From: Poritiphilus flavus
GTDB lineage: Bacteria > Bacteroidota > Bacteroidia > Flavobacteriales > Flavobacteriaceae
Direction: 5' to 3'
Length of the DNA stretch: 64,000 nt
NCBI RefSeq assembly: GCF_009901585.1
Contig: NZ_WXYO01000007.1
Coordinates: 186,001 to 250,000, forward strand
Below, piece by piece: positions 34,604 to 43,584 of this stretch; within the stretch, counting starts at the first letter, position 1; each line of letters begins with the position of its first letter. Under the pieces are notes generated by a model. The model had not been told where the DNA came from. It searched no databases and worked only from the letters and a program-made list of their open reading frames with translations. The translations under genes were made by a program, and so were the position numbers.

Positions 34604-35560
34604 ATGGGATTGGATACTGTTAAGCGTTTTGACCGAATTATAGCCATACTGATCCAACTCCAGTCCAGGAGGATCATCAAGGCTCAGGACCTGGCAGACC
34701 GGTTTGAGGTCAGCCTTCGGACCATCTATCGTGATATTCGAACCCTGGAAGCCTGTGGTGTACCTATAGTAAGTGAGGCAGGGGTTGGTTATTCCATTAT
34801 GGAAGGTTACCGCCTGCCACCTGTGATGTTTACCAGGGAAGAGGCCGGAAGTTTTGTAGCAGCCGAAAAACTGATGCAGAAATTCACGGATAAAACACTC
34901 GGAGCTCATCACGAATCCGCTATGTACAAAGTGAAGTCCGTACTGCGGGGGCAACAGAAAGATTGGATCTCAGCCCTGGAATCCCAGGTGAGTATCAACC
35001 CGGCCCAGGACCTCTTTGACGATAATGTACCCAATGCCCTGGAAGTGCTGTTTGAAAGTATTGCCGAAAAAAAACAGGTACAGATCAACTACCGTTCCCT
35101 GCAGGTGGAGAATCCGGTGATGAGGGTCATTGAACCCGTGGGCTTATTTCATGAGAATAACTACTGGTATGTCTACGGCTATTGTCATTTAAGAGAGGAT
35201 TACCGCCAATTCAGGACAGACCGTATTACCGGGATCTCCAGGACCCAAACGGCATTCTTTCGGGAACATCCGTCTTTACAGGAGTTGCGGACCCCGGCGG
35301 AAGATCTTCCCCGGACCAAAGTCCGAATCCTGGTAGATCGGAAAGTAGCCCGTTTCATGGGTAGCGGAAGAAAATATCAGGGTTTTGTATCCCAAAAATC
35401 CAAAGGAGATTGGATTGAAATGACCTTTATGTGCCCCGACCTGGAGAATGGTTTTGCACGATGGTACCTCATGTTTGGTGATTATGCCAAGATCCTGGAG
35501 CCCGAAAGCTTAAAAACTATCGTAAAAAAGCTCCTGAAGCGTATGGAAGTGGGTTTATAG
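34604..35560 (+). CDS. YafY-type HTH/WYL transcriptional regulator
   Basis: 318 residues from the ATG at 34604; starts further upstream would add a hydrophobic Cys/Phe-rich stretch foreign to the family. N-terminal HTH_11: R-F-D-R-I-I-A-I-L-I-Q-L and D-R-F-E-V-S-L-R-T-I-Y-R-D-I-R-T-L. WYL domain in the second half with V-Q-I-N-Y-R-S-L and W-Y-V-Y-G-Y-C-H-L-R-E-D-Y-R-Q-F-R. Such proteins sense ligands or nucleic acids. The divergent DinB/HMA-like pair is the probable target. Confidence 0.88.
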   Translation: MGLDTVKRFDRIIAILIQLQSRRIIKAQDLADRFEVSLRTIYRDIRTLEACGVPIVSEAGVGYSIMEGYRLPPVMFTREEAGSFVAAEKLMQKFTDKTLGAHHESAMYKVKSVLRGQQKDWISALESQVSINPAQDLFDDNVPNALEVLFESIAEKKQVQINYRSLQVENPVMRVIEPVGLFHENNYWYVYGYCHLREDYRQFRTDRITGISRTQTAFFREHPSLQELRTPAEDLPRTKVRILVDRKVARFMGSGRKYQGFVSQKSKGDWIEMTFMCPDLENGFARWYLMFGDYAKILEPESLKTIVKKLLKRMEVGL

Positions 35561-35578
35561 TTTTGCTTGTCTTTAATT

Positions 35579-36160
35579 TTATTCCCTTTTTGTGGCGATA
35601 ATAACCCCGCTAGACCAATGTAGCCTGGTAAGCACCAGGTCCTTACGCGTTTCCAAAAATTCCAAAAGGGCGTTTACATTATCCTGGTGACCTTCGGGCC
35701 AGTTGGGTTGAAGGGTCATATCGTCTATCACATAAAACCCACCAGCTTTAAGCAGGTCCAATGCGATCTCTGTTTCACTGTATTTCCCTGGCCAGGCATC
35801 GGCAAAGATCAGGTCGAACTTCTCGCCCTTGTAGTGCTTCAACCATTCAGAACCGTCTGTACATAAGAGGTTCAGGCGTTGGTCCGCTCCAAAATAGTTT
35901 TTGGCTATGTCGATCAGCTCAGCATCATTGTCTATTGTCGTGAGTCGGGATCCGGAATCCATTCCCTCTACCATCCAGCAAAGGGATAATCCAATGCCGG
36001 TACCGAGTTCAAGCAAATTAGCGTTGGGCTTTGAAGTGATCAGCGTCCGCAACAAACTGCCGATCTTTCGGTCTGAAGGCATAGTGAAGCCGATCTCTTT
36101 GCATTTTGATTCTAATTCCAGGAGTAGTTCAGGCAACTGGCTGTTTACAATATCATTCAT
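35579..36160 (-). CDS. SAM-dependent O-methyltransferase
   Basis: 193 residues. SAM motif L-L-E-L-G-T-G-I-G-L-S near 54-64, T-I-D-N-D near 85, and D-L-I-F-A-D-A-W-P-G near 115-124 fit the class I (type 3 O-methyltransferase) fold. Substrate unknown. Converges with the WYL regulator gene (18 bp apart). Confidence 0.83.
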   Translation of the reverse strand: MNDIVNSQLPELLLELESKCKEIGFTMPSDRKIGSLLRTLITSKPNANLLELGTGIGLSLCWMVEGMDSGSRLTTIDNDAELIDIAKNYFGADQRLNLLCTDGSEWLKHYKGEKFDLIFADAWPGKYSETEIALDLLKAGGFYVIDDMTLQPNWPEGHQDNVNALLEFLETRKDLVLTRLHWSSGVIIATKRE

Positions 36161-36389
36161 AAATCCGGGATTTTACTATTGGTCCTAAGTCAAAGTTCCG
36201 GCATTGGATCTCACCAGTTTACCGCTGTAAATGAGAATTACGATGCCCAAATGAAAGTTTGGATTATCCAGGCTTTACAACCCCCAGGTTTTAAAACAAT
36301 CACAGTGGATTTAACGGTTTATTTGGAACGATTTTTGTGGAAAAAATATATGTTCCCCTTTTGTCAATTCATCCTTAAAACACATCAAA

Positions 36390-37124
36390 ATGAAACAAAC
36401 ACTCCTCCTTATTTTTATCGGATGCGGCATTAGTTTCGCGCAAGACCCTCAGGAATACATTGTGGAACAAGATAGTACCAAAAAGAACTACCGATACGCG
36501 TTACATTGGACTGACTTTTCACTTCCAGAAGAAGCGGACGTTGTTGGAATACACGGATCGCCCTATCTGGATAGCCGTTGGCGAGAGGGCACAGCCTCCC
36601 TGGATGGAGAATGGAACATTACTGCACCCATGCGTTTCAATGCCGAAAGGGGAGTGGTTGAATATTTGGATACGGATAACAGAAGAAAAGAATTTAAAAG
36701 GGAACCGTGGATCAAGGTGGAAATTAACGACAAAACGTATAAGGTTTTGACAATTATTGAGGAGGAAAAAGAAAAGGTCGCCTATTTCAATCCTTTGATG
36801 AACACGGGCCTTGTGAAACTTTATTTCAGACCTGAAAAAAAGTTGGTAGAAATAAAAGCTACCAATAGTCCATGGGTTTCCTGGGTCTATTGTGTTAATG
36901 CTTCCTCTCATTACCTGGTGGGGTCTGACGGGAAACCACGGGAAATCACTCTTAATCGCAAAAGCCTTCTAAACGCTCTCAGTGACCAGAAAGAGGCCTT
37001 AGAGAAGTATATTGATGGGTATAAGTTAAATCTTAGAAAAGAGGCAGACGTCATCCGATTGCTGAAATTCTATAACAACCTGTCCTATTATGAGATTCCG
37101 GTTATAGAACAGGCACAGCTTTAG
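36390..37124 (+). CDS. Secreted protein of unknown family, paralogue 1
   Basis: 244 residues with signal peptide MKQTLLLIFIGCGISFAQ. The middle is beta-rich with many charged residues; the C-terminus L-N-R-K-S-L-L-N-A-L-S-D-Q-K-E-A-L then K-L-N-L-R-K-E-A-D-V-I-R-L-L-K-F-Y-N is helical. The neighbour at 37206 is a clear tandem duplicate (most residues identical), and the gene at 39150 shares the C-terminal helices. No domain name is known to me; a periplasmic or surface role is inferred from the signal peptide. Confidence 0.7.
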   Translation: MKQTLLLIFIGCGISFAQDPQEYIVEQDSTKKNYRYALHWTDFSLPEEADVVGIHGSPYLDSRWREGTASLDGEWNITAPMRFNAERGVVEYLDTDNRRKEFKREPWIKVEINDKTYKVLTIIEEEKEKVAYFNPLMNTGLVKLYFRPEKKLVEIKATNSPWVSWVYCVNASSHYLVGSDGKPREITLNRKSLLNALSDQKEALEKYIDGYKLNLRKEADVIRLLKFYNNLSYYEIPVIEQAQL

Positions 37125-37205
37125 CTAATTGATCTCTCATGATCGATGAATACAATTATGATTTAAACCCTTCCCCGAGGCTATTCACTATTTAAAAAAC
37201 ACATT

Positions 37206-37943
37206 ATGAAAAAAACGCTGCTTCTCATATTTATCGGATGCGGATTTAGTTTCGCTCAAGACATTCAGGAATACGTTGTAGAACAAGACAGTATTAAAAA
37301 GAACTTCCGATACGCTTTGTATTGGATAGACTTTTCAGTTCCGGAAGAAGCGGACTTTCTGGGAATATACGGGTCTCCCTTTCTGGACAGCCGTTGGCGG
37401 GAAGGCACAGCATCCCTGGAAGGAAAATGGAGTATTACTGCACCTATGCGATTTAATGCTGAAAGAGAAGTAATAGAATATTTGGATACGGATAACAGAA
37501 GAAAGGATTTCAAAAGGGAACCGCGGATCAAGGTGGAAATTGATAATAAGCCTTATGAGGTATTAACAACTATTGATGAGGGTAAGGAAAAGGCTACCTA
37601 CTTTAACCCTTTGATGAAGGCTGGCACTGTGAAACTTTATTTCAGGCCTAAAAAAAAGCTGGTAAATATTAGAGAAACCACCCATGGCGTGGGTAATTGT
37701 TGGTTACAATGTGTTAATGCTTCTTCCCATTACCTGGTGTGGTCTGATGGAATTCCTCAGAAAATTAAACTCAACCGAAAAAGTCTTCTAAACGCCCTGA
37801 GTGACCAAAGAGAGGCATTAGAGAAGTACATTGATGGGTATAAGCTAAACCTTAGAAAAGAGGCAGACGTTATCCGATTGCTTAAATTCTACAATGCTTT
37901 GTCCTATTATGGTATTCCTTCAATTGAGCAGGCCCGGCTTTAA
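37206..37943 (+). CDS. Secreted protein of unknown family, paralogue 2 (tandem duplicate)
   Basis: 245 residues, signal peptide MKKTLLLIFIGCGFSFAQ. It aligns with paralogue 1 along the whole length; differences cluster at the segment near 155-175 (R-E-T-T-H-G-V-G-N-C-W-L-Q against A-T-N-S-P-W-V-S-W-V-Y). Both keep the Cys in C-V-N-A-S-S-H-Y-L-V. The 81-bp gap between copies has no terminator, so both may be co-expressed. Confidence 0.7.
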   Translation: MKKTLLLIFIGCGFSFAQDIQEYVVEQDSIKKNFRYALYWIDFSVPEEADFLGIYGSPFLDSRWREGTASLEGKWSITAPMRFNAEREVIEYLDTDNRRKDFKREPRIKVEIDNKPYEVLTTIDEGKEKATYFNPLMKAGTVKLYFRPKKKLVNIRETTHGVGNCWLQCVNASSHYLVWSDGIPQKIKLNRKSLLNALSDQREALEKYIDGYKLNLRKEADVIRLLKFYNALSYYGIPSIEQARL

Positions 37944-37956
37944 GCGGAAACCGTTT

Positions 37957-38418
37957 TTAGAATTGCAATACAATCCCCAGACCGCGTTTGGAGGGTAATA
38001 TCTTAAATGCCGTGGGTTTTTCCAGGCCCTGGTTGTATTTAAGTACTGCCTTCCTTTTCTGTGAACCGTTGAGGATGGCAAAGGTAAGACCCACTCCAAA
38101 AGAGGCCATTACGCCGATAAAGGGGCCGGTTGTACTAAGATCGTTTCTTGCGCGGTCTATTTGCCATACCAGAAATCCCACTTCGGCGGCCAGAAGCACA
38201 TAAGACAGCTGGCTAAAGGTTCTGGACCGCTTCCAATGCTTTAGTGCCTCATCATTGGTTTCCAGTAAAGAAACCAGTTCTTTCTTGGTAATTCGCTCAT
38301 CATCCTGGTAGTACTTGTAATCCCAAAACCCTGGGAACATGGTTACTTCCTGAGATTGCGCGTTGAAGGAAACGAATAATGTAAATAGGAATAAGAGGGG
38401 GAGTAAGGTTTTTTTCAT
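37957..38418 (-). CDS. Secreted/membrane protein of unknown function
   Basis: 153 residues with a signal peptide ending near F-N-A-Q-S-Q. Two further hydrophobic segments (S-Q-L-S-Y-V-L-L-A-A-E-V-G-F-L-V-W near 69-85 and G-P-F-I-G-V-M-A-S-F-G-V-G-L-T-F near 97-112) make a membrane anchor. The end, K-R-G-L-G-I-V-L-Q-F, resembles a barrel-type final strand. Not recognised. Confidence 0.55.
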   Translation of the reverse strand: MKKTLLPLLFLFTLFVSFNAQSQEVTMFPGFWDYKYYQDDERITKKELVSLLETNDEALKHWKRSRTFSQLSYVLLAAEVGFLVWQIDRARNDLSTTGPFIGVMASFGVGLTFAILNGSQKRKAVLKYNQGLEKPTAFKILPSKRGLGIVLQF

Positions 38419-38547
38419 ATTGGTAGTTTGGTATTCAATTGTGAAAATAACGACTTAATTTGAATTTTGTTGCCAAGACTTCATGAGCGGAAGTAATGTC
38501 CGGAAATGCGCATGTGCACAACGATAAGTGTTGCGAACGGCCAACTT

Positions 38548-39036
38548 CTATTGCGATTCTTTCGCTTTGATCGGAATGTAAAAGAATTCATCCGCGTCAG
38601 GATCGTTGGGTTTGCCGGTAACCTGAAGAATTTCAAAGTGCGGACGATCGTCCAGGGCATAGACAGACTGCGGTAGCCAGCTGGTAAATATATGTTGGTA
38701 CAGGGCAGGGGCTTCTGATCCCTTTGCCTTGAAAACGGCATACCTACCACCCTCCAGTTCAAAAGTTTGCATACTTTCCGGTAGTTGCCCGAAATCCGAT
38801 ACCTCAACCAGGGCCCATTTTACAAAGGAATTCCCGGGATTAAAGTCGCTGAAATAATCGGCGGAATACACCCGCAGATCCAGGACCTCATCCTCTTTCA
38901 GGAGTTTTATCTCCTTTCTTCTAGGCATGAAGCTGCTAAACAATTGGTAGGTTTTGTTTTCGGCCAAAGACATGTGAACGGACATGCCGATCAATTTTTT
39001 GGCTTCGATCTGAAGTATCTCTGGTGATGATTTCAA
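38548..39036 (-). CDS. GyrI-like small-molecule-binding domain protein
   Basis: 162 residues, one domain: K-K-L-I-G-M-S-V-H-M-S-L at the start, L-R-V-Y-S-A-D-Y-F-S-D-F in the middle, F-E-L-E-G-G-R-Y-A-V-F-K-A-K-G and Y-Q-H-I-F-T-S-W-L-P-Q-S then D-R-P-H-F-E-I-L. This is the AraC effector-binding/GyrI-like fold in stand-alone form, without DNA-binding domain. It probably binds or hydrolyses small hydrophobic compounds. Confidence 0.75.
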   Translation of the reverse strand: MKSSPEILQIEAKKLIGMSVHMSLAENKTYQLFSSFMPRRKEIKLLKEDEVLDLRVYSADYFSDFNPGNSFVKWALVEVSDFGQLPESMQTFELEGGRYAVFKAKGSEAPALYQHIFTSWLPQSVYALDDRPHFEILQVTGKPNDPDADEFFYIPIKAKESQ

Positions 39037-39149
39037 GCTAAGATCTTTTAGCCTCTAAAATAAGCGGGATTTGCTTGGGATTAAAACAAAAGCGACTAAA
39101 ATATCCTAAATATTAAAAAAGATCTTAATCCATCTCGCTACTGATTCAC

Positions 39150-39857
39150 TTACTCATTTAGATATCCGAGTAATTGTACCAGGTCTTCTTCTTTTTTAAA
39201 AGAGAGTTTATGAGTTTTGGAGTGTGCGACAAGCTGCTCCTTCTGATCCTTAAATTGTCCCAGAATGGATTTCTTATTTAACCTGATCTCCGTAGGTGTG
39301 CCACCATCCCTCACGAGGAAATGATCGGACAGTCTTACGATCTTCAAGCTGTTCTTTTTGACCATCAAGGGGTCTACCTCACCCTCAGAAACTGAAATGC
39401 GGGTGCGTTTTAGCAATTGCAACTTACCATCTGCAGAGGTATAAAGCACCTCCAGGTACTTCCGACCTTCCTGGCTTCCCAGATAATACTTTTTGAACCT
39501 TTTCTGACCGATCGCGAAGTGGTCTATATTGGTATTGTCAAAAAGATAAATGGAGTCTTTAGAAATTTGGTAGGCCAAAGCTTCATCGTAAAAACTATAA
39601 TTCACGTTTTTGACCCTGAATTTGGTGTTGATCATGGCTTCGTTCTTCCAGTTATCAAAGTAAAAAAGCTTTTCCCTTTGATTCTGAGTGAGGTAATTCT
39701 TAAATGCTACATCCCAGAGCGTTCTACCCAGTAGGGAATTCGAGTAAGAGTTGTTGTTGACCAGGTTCCGGTTCGTAGCCCCGGTAGGCGATTGTGCATG
39801 GCTAAATATTGAAAATAGACCCATGACGGAGAGGAGTATATACAGGGAAGCCTTCAT
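39150..39857 (-). CDS. Secreted protein related to the 36-38 kb paralogues
   Basis: 235 residues, signal peptide ending near F-S-H-A-Q. The C-terminus (I-R-L-N-K-K-S-I-L-G-Q-F-K-D-Q-K-E-Q-L, K-L-S-F-K-K-E-E-D-L-V-Q-L-L-G-Y-L-N) aligns with that of the genes at 36390 and 37206, and D-H-F-L-V-R-D-G-G-T-P-T-E-I parallels their S-H-Y-L-V-x-S-D-G-x-P. The N-terminal 150 residues are divergent. Function unknown. Confidence 0.65.
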   Translation of the reverse strand: MKASLYILLSVMGLFSIFSHAQSPTGATNRNLVNNNSYSNSLLGRTLWDVAFKNYLTQNQREKLFYFDNWKNEAMINTKFRVKNVNYSFYDEALAYQISKDSIYLFDNTNIDHFAIGQKRFKKYYLGSQEGRKYLEVLYTSADGKLQLLKRTRISVSEGEVDPLMVKKNSLKIVRLSDHFLVRDGGTPTEIRLNKKSILGQFKDQKEQLVAHSKTHKLSFKKEEDLVQLLGYLNE

Positions 39858-40007
39858 AGTGTTACGTAATAATTTATGGATGCACTTATAATACGGCAGT
39901 CTGTCTCGGAAGTTTTACGTAATTCCCTGCTGTAATTTCGATAGTTTAAAGGTAGCGGTTTTTCCGGATTCAACAGCAGGTAAGCGATGCGGATTCGCCC
40001 TTAATTT

Positions 40008-40514
40008 TTATTCACTGAACAGAGGCAAAGCTTCGGCATTTTCGTCCATATCCTTTATAAACCAGCTTATGGGGTGGTTTTGTGGAAAACGTCTACTCAG
40101 TTTATGCTTTTCCCTGTCGTACCAGATCGCATCGAACTCCCCTTTGGTGGTAATGACCACCCGCCATTCGTAGACCAATTGGGTGCTGTCTTTATAGCTG
40201 GCGGTAAGTTCCTCCCAGTCTGTTGAGGATAAAACTTGCGGATCCAAATGGGCAATGACCTCTTTTTCGTCCAGAATAGCGATCCAGATAGGTTCGGAGA
40301 GATGTTCAATGCGGTGTTTCTTACCTTTGAAACCCCAACCGATCTTAACAGAAGCCCCTTTTCGTATCGCCTCAACAAGAGCTTGCTTACTCCCTGTCAG
40401 AGCGTTGCCTTCTTTATCACATTTATAGATCATGGTCCAATCGGTGTTCTTCTGCTGTTGCATACCGCAACTACAGATAAGGATTATTGCAAGGAAACCT
40501 AGTATTTTATTCAT
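40008..40514 (-). CDS. Lipoprotein of unknown function
   Basis: 168 residues with lipobox I-C-S-C-G (Cys16). A-S-V-K-I-G-W-G-F-K-G near 54-64 and repeated W-x-x-x-I strands (I-W-I-A-I-L-D, Y-E-W-R-V-V-I-T-T-K-G) suggest a beta fold. Not recognised. Confidence 0.6.
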   Translation of the reverse strand: MNKILGFLAIILICSCGMQQQKNTDWTMIYKCDKEGNALTGSKQALVEAIRKGASVKIGWGFKGKKHRIEHLSEPIWIAILDEKEVIAHLDPQVLSSTDWEELTASYKDSTQLVYEWRVVITTKGEFDAIWYDREKHKLSRRFPQNHPISWFIKDMDENAEALPLFSE

Positions 40515-40561
40515 TTAGCCGGATTTTTAATTCGTCTTCTCAAGTCTTTTTACAGAACCTG

Positions 40562-41305
40562 TTATTTAGGTATCAGATCACAGAACCAAAATCCCATATC
40601 GGGATTTTCCACATCCTCCCCATCCGGGTTTTTGTACTCCCGGTACACTTTTTCCCCTATGCTAAAGGGAACGGGATTTTGGAAGATGGGGCCGTCAAAG
40701 CAAAAGGTATGGAATTCCCCGTTCTCCCCGCAGGGATCCACATCAGCGGGTAAACTCCTGAGAAAATCCGCATCGATCTCCTTTCCGAGGAAGGACTTGT
40801 CCAGCTTACTGGCCTGAATACATATGATGGTGGCCCGGAATCCCAATGCCACAAATTCCTTTATAAGTTCGGTAGTGTTTCTTTTCCATAGCGGAAAATG
40901 GCTGGAGATGCCAAGCGGCGCTAACTTTTCTTCCCTATAGGTCCTCAGGTCTTCTAAAAAAATATCTCCGAAGACGCAGTCCGTATAGCCATCAGCCAAC
41001 AGCTTATTCACCATTTCGGACATTTTAGCGTTGTAGACCTCCATATCGGGCATTTCAGGAAGCTCAATAAGATCAAGTGGGATGCCAATTTCCTTTGCCT
41101 GTCTCTCCAGAAGCTCCCTCCTTAAACCGTGCATGGAAACCCTGTTGTGATGGGAGTTTATGGAGGTGATCAATCGGCCTACTGCAAGTTTACCCTCCTT
41201 TTGGGTATGGTAAAGTGCCATTGAAGCGTCCTTACCGCTACTCCAGTTGAAATATGTTTTTGGTTTGTTGCTCAAGACTTCTTTTGCCTGAATGCAAAGT
41301 AGCAA
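40562..41305 (-). CDS. Dph6-like ATP pyrophosphatase (diphthine-ammonia ligase family)
   Basis: 247 residues. PP-loop N-W-S-S-G-K-D-A-S-M-A-L near 20-31 and the family segments F-G-D-I-F-L-E-D-L-R-T-Y-R-E-E and D-V-D-P-C-G-E-N-G-E-F-H-T-F identify it. In eukaryotes and archaea Dph6 amidates diphthine on EF2; bacteria lack diphthamide, so the bacterial substrate is unknown. The start at 41305 is uncertain: a Met is followed by a Cys/Leu-rich stretch before K-P-K-T-Y-F-N-W. Confidence 0.82.
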   Translation of the reverse strand: MLLCIQAKEVLSNKPKTYFNWSSGKDASMALYHTQKEGKLAVGRLITSINSHHNRVSMHGLRRELLERQAKEIGIPLDLIELPEMPDMEVYNAKMSEMVNKLLADGYTDCVFGDIFLEDLRTYREEKLAPLGISSHFPLWKRNTTELIKEFVALGFRATIICIQASKLDKSFLGKEIDADFLRSLPADVDPCGENGEFHTFCFDGPIFQNPVPFSIGEKVYREYKNPDGEDVENPDMGFWFCDLIPK

Positions 41306-41348
41306 ATCCTTATGGGGCTTTCTTATAAAGAGATGTGAAAGTTTAGAA

Positions 41349-41834
41349 TTAGTTATCTGACGTTTCCGGCAAGAGGGCCGACTGACCGCTCAACAATTTC
41401 CACCCATCGCTACGTTTGATCAAGGTACCGGATTCTATGATGGCAACCGTGGTTTGTATACCGGCAGTATCCTTACTGGTACTGCGAACAATGCCGGTGT
41501 AGTTGGCCAGGGTGGAGGATAGTGGCAGTACCTGAAGACTTTCCCACTCCAGCTTTATTTTATCCAGGGTCTTTGCATTTTGTTCCAATATGGTCCGTAC
41601 CGAATCGTAGGTTAGGGCAGAGGAATATCCGGGAGGTACCCAAAAGAAATCTTCAGATTCGTCCAGGTAATCAAATTCGGCAAGCAATCCGCCCTCAGCC
41701 ATGGCTGCATGGTAGTCTTTCAGCATTTGACGTACTTCTGCAGTAACAGCTTCTTTGTCTAAGGGTTTTTCTTTTTGAGGAGAACTGCAAGAAAACAGAC
41801 AAATCGATAGGGCTATTGCGAACAAGGATCTCAT
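41349..41834 (-). CDS. NTF2/SnoaL-like lipoprotein
   Basis: 161 residues; lipobox L-F-S-C-S-S (Cys16). The helix E-V-R-Q-M-L-K-D-Y-H-A-A-M-A-E-G-G-L and strands W-V-P-P-G-Y, Y-T-G-I-V-R-S and V-A-I-I-E-S-G-T-L-I-K-R-S-D-G-W-K-L-L form an NTF2-like cone. Usually a binding or orphan enzymatic fold. Confidence 0.7.
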   Translation of the reverse strand: MRSLFAIALSICLFSCSSPQKEKPLDKEAVTAEVRQMLKDYHAAMAEGGLLAEFDYLDESEDFFWVPPGYSSALTYDSVRTILEQNAKTLDKIKLEWESLQVLPLSSTLANYTGIVRSTSKDTAGIQTTVAIIESGTLIKRSDGWKLLSGQSALLPETSDN

Positions 41835-41909
41835 AATAGCTTAAAGTTAGTCTATTTTTTTGGAGTATTCGGGAGGATGATACCTGGTCTGAACCTGGTC
41901 TAAAGGCGA

Positions 41910-43157
41910 TCAATGAGGGTAGGACGCCAGAACAGCCCGCTTTTTTTGAAGGTATTCCCGCTCCAGGGTGTTGGTTACTGAGTCCAGGGCGAGGTCCAAA
42001 AATTCTAAGGCCTTATCAATATTGTTCTCGGCCGTGTGGAAGTCTGCCATAGCTCCATAATAGAGGTATGCACGTTGCGCCAGATCTTCCGGGCTTATCT
42101 GCTCCAGATAATTGCTGGCTTGTTTATAATCCTTGTTCTGCATGCAGACCACAGCCATGGTCAGCAAGTGAGTAGGCATGGGTTGTAGTTCGTAAAGGCA
42201 CTGGTACCAATGTAAGATCTTTTCCCAGTCCGTATTTTCAAAGCTTCTGGCTTTCAGATGCTCCGCGGCTATCGCAGCCTCGTAGTGATAACTTGAAAAA
42301 ACAGGATCCTGGACAGCCTTGTTCATCATGGTGTTACCCAACTCAACCAAGGGGAAATGCCACTTTGTTCTATCCTGGTTTTTAAGGTCCAGTAGTTCGT
42401 TCTCAGAATTGGTTTTGGTATCCAAGCGGGCGGAATGAAAAGCCATTAAGGCATATAAGGCGTAACCTGCAGAAGTTCGGGTATGTTCGTTTTGCAGCAG
42501 CATGCGGCACAATCGCATGGCCTCTACACACAGTTCTTCCTGTACCAGCCGGTCTTCCTTGTTAGAATGAAAACCTTCATTAAAGATAAGATAGAGCACT
42601 TCCATTACGCTTTCCAACCGGTCCGGCAATTCCTTGCCCAGGGGGATATGGAATTTCAGGTCCGATTTCTTAATTGCATTCCTGGCGCGACTAAGCCTTT
42701 TTCGAATGGTATCTTCTTTGGTGAGCAGGGCAGAGGAGATCTCCCTTATGCTGAAACCCGACACTGTTTTCAATGCAAAGGATATTCTATCCCTGGGGTC
42801 CAGGGCAGGATGGCAGGCAACGAAGATCATACGCAATTGTGCATCAGCAATCTCGGTATCCAGGAAGAGTTCGTGAATGGCGATCGCGCCCACACCTTGT
42901 TGTAGATTAGGCAGGTGTTTTTGTTCGGTTTTGAGCTTTCTGAAAATGTCCAGCACCCTGTTTTTGGCGGCTGCCGTGAGCCAGGCTTCCGGCTTGTCCG
43001 GCAGTTGTTTTCGCCAGGCCAGGCTGGCTTTTACAAAGGTGTCCTGTACAGCATCTTCGATAAGTTCCAGATGCTGTAGCCCAAAAATCCTTGTAAGTAC
43101 AGAGACCATCTTTCCGCTGTGATGACGAAAAAGATGGTCTATGAGTTTTTCTTCCAT
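41910..43157 (-). CDS. ECF sigma factor with TPR-like C-terminal extension (ECF42 type)
   Basis: 415 residues. Sigma region 2 includes H-L-E-L-I-E-D-A-V-Q-D-T-F-V-K-A near 29-44; region 4 has I-R-E-I-S-S-A-L-L-T-K-E-D-T-I-R-K-R-L-S-R-A near 151-172. Beyond ~190 comes a long helical extension (Y-A-L-Y-A-L-M-A-F-H-S-A-R-L-D; repeats of paired helices to the end), as in ECF42 sigmas. These lack an anti-sigma and are paired with YCII/DGPF proteins; here such a gene lies directly upstream, with TAATG coupling (stop and start share one base). Activating signal unknown. Confidence 0.88.
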   Translation of the reverse strand: MEEKLIDHLFRHHSGKMVSVLTRIFGLQHLELIEDAVQDTFVKASLAWRKQLPDKPEAWLTAAAKNRVLDIFRKLKTEQKHLPNLQQGVGAIAIHELFLDTEIADAQLRMIFVACHPALDPRDRISFALKTVSGFSIREISSALLTKEDTIRKRLSRARNAIKKSDLKFHIPLGKELPDRLESVMEVLYLIFNEGFHSNKEDRLVQEELCVEAMRLCRMLLQNEHTRTSAGYALYALMAFHSARLDTKTNSENELLDLKNQDRTKWHFPLVELGNTMMNKAVQDPVFSSYHYEAAIAAEHLKARSFENTDWEKILHWYQCLYELQPMPTHLLTMAVVCMQNKDYKQASNYLEQISPEDLAQRAYLYYGAMADFHTAENNIDKALEFLDLALDSVTNTLEREYLQKKRAVLASYPH

Positions 43158-43504
43158 TAATTGTCAAATACCATGACCTCGCGAATTTCAACAGTACCCC
43201 CAAGATCAAAATCCGGAAAATCCTGTGCGATCTCCTGCATTTGGTCAAAGTCCTTCGCATCAACAATATAGTATCCCCCAACAATTTCCTTGACTTCTGC
43301 AGACGTAAGGTCGGTAACGGTGCGGTTCTCCCCGACAATTCTACGCATCTGGGAATGAAGGGCATTACCGCTCTTTAGAATTCCGGCCTGTTCCATTTTG
43401 TTGCTCCAGGCAAACCACTTTCCCATTCTGTTTTGTAATTCTTCGGGAGACAAACCGAGATCTGCGTAATCTGCTCCGCTGAAAATCATCATAAATTCTT
43501 TCAT
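43157..43504 (-). CDS. YCII/DGPF-domain protein paired with the sigma factor
   Basis: 115 residues. M-K-E-F-M-M-I-F-S-G-A-D-Y near the start, a helix W-F-A-W-S-N-K-M-E-Q-A-G-I-L-K-S-G-N-A-L, and G-G-Y-Y-I-V-D-A-K-D-F-D-Q-M near 71-84 fit the YCII-related family. Its last base is shared with the sigma start codon, so translation is coupled. Confidence 0.85.
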   Translation of the reverse strand: MKEFMMIFSGADYADLGLSPEELQNRMGKWFAWSNKMEQAGILKSGNALHSQMRRIVGENRTVTDLTSAEVKEIVGGYYIVDAKDFDQMQEIAQDFPDFDLGGTVEIREVMVFDN

Positions 43505-43584
43505 AATACAAGGTTTAAATTGTTTTTATATCCTTATGACGTGCTCCAAAACTCAAAAGGGGACAGTTTTTTAAAATATCTGCT

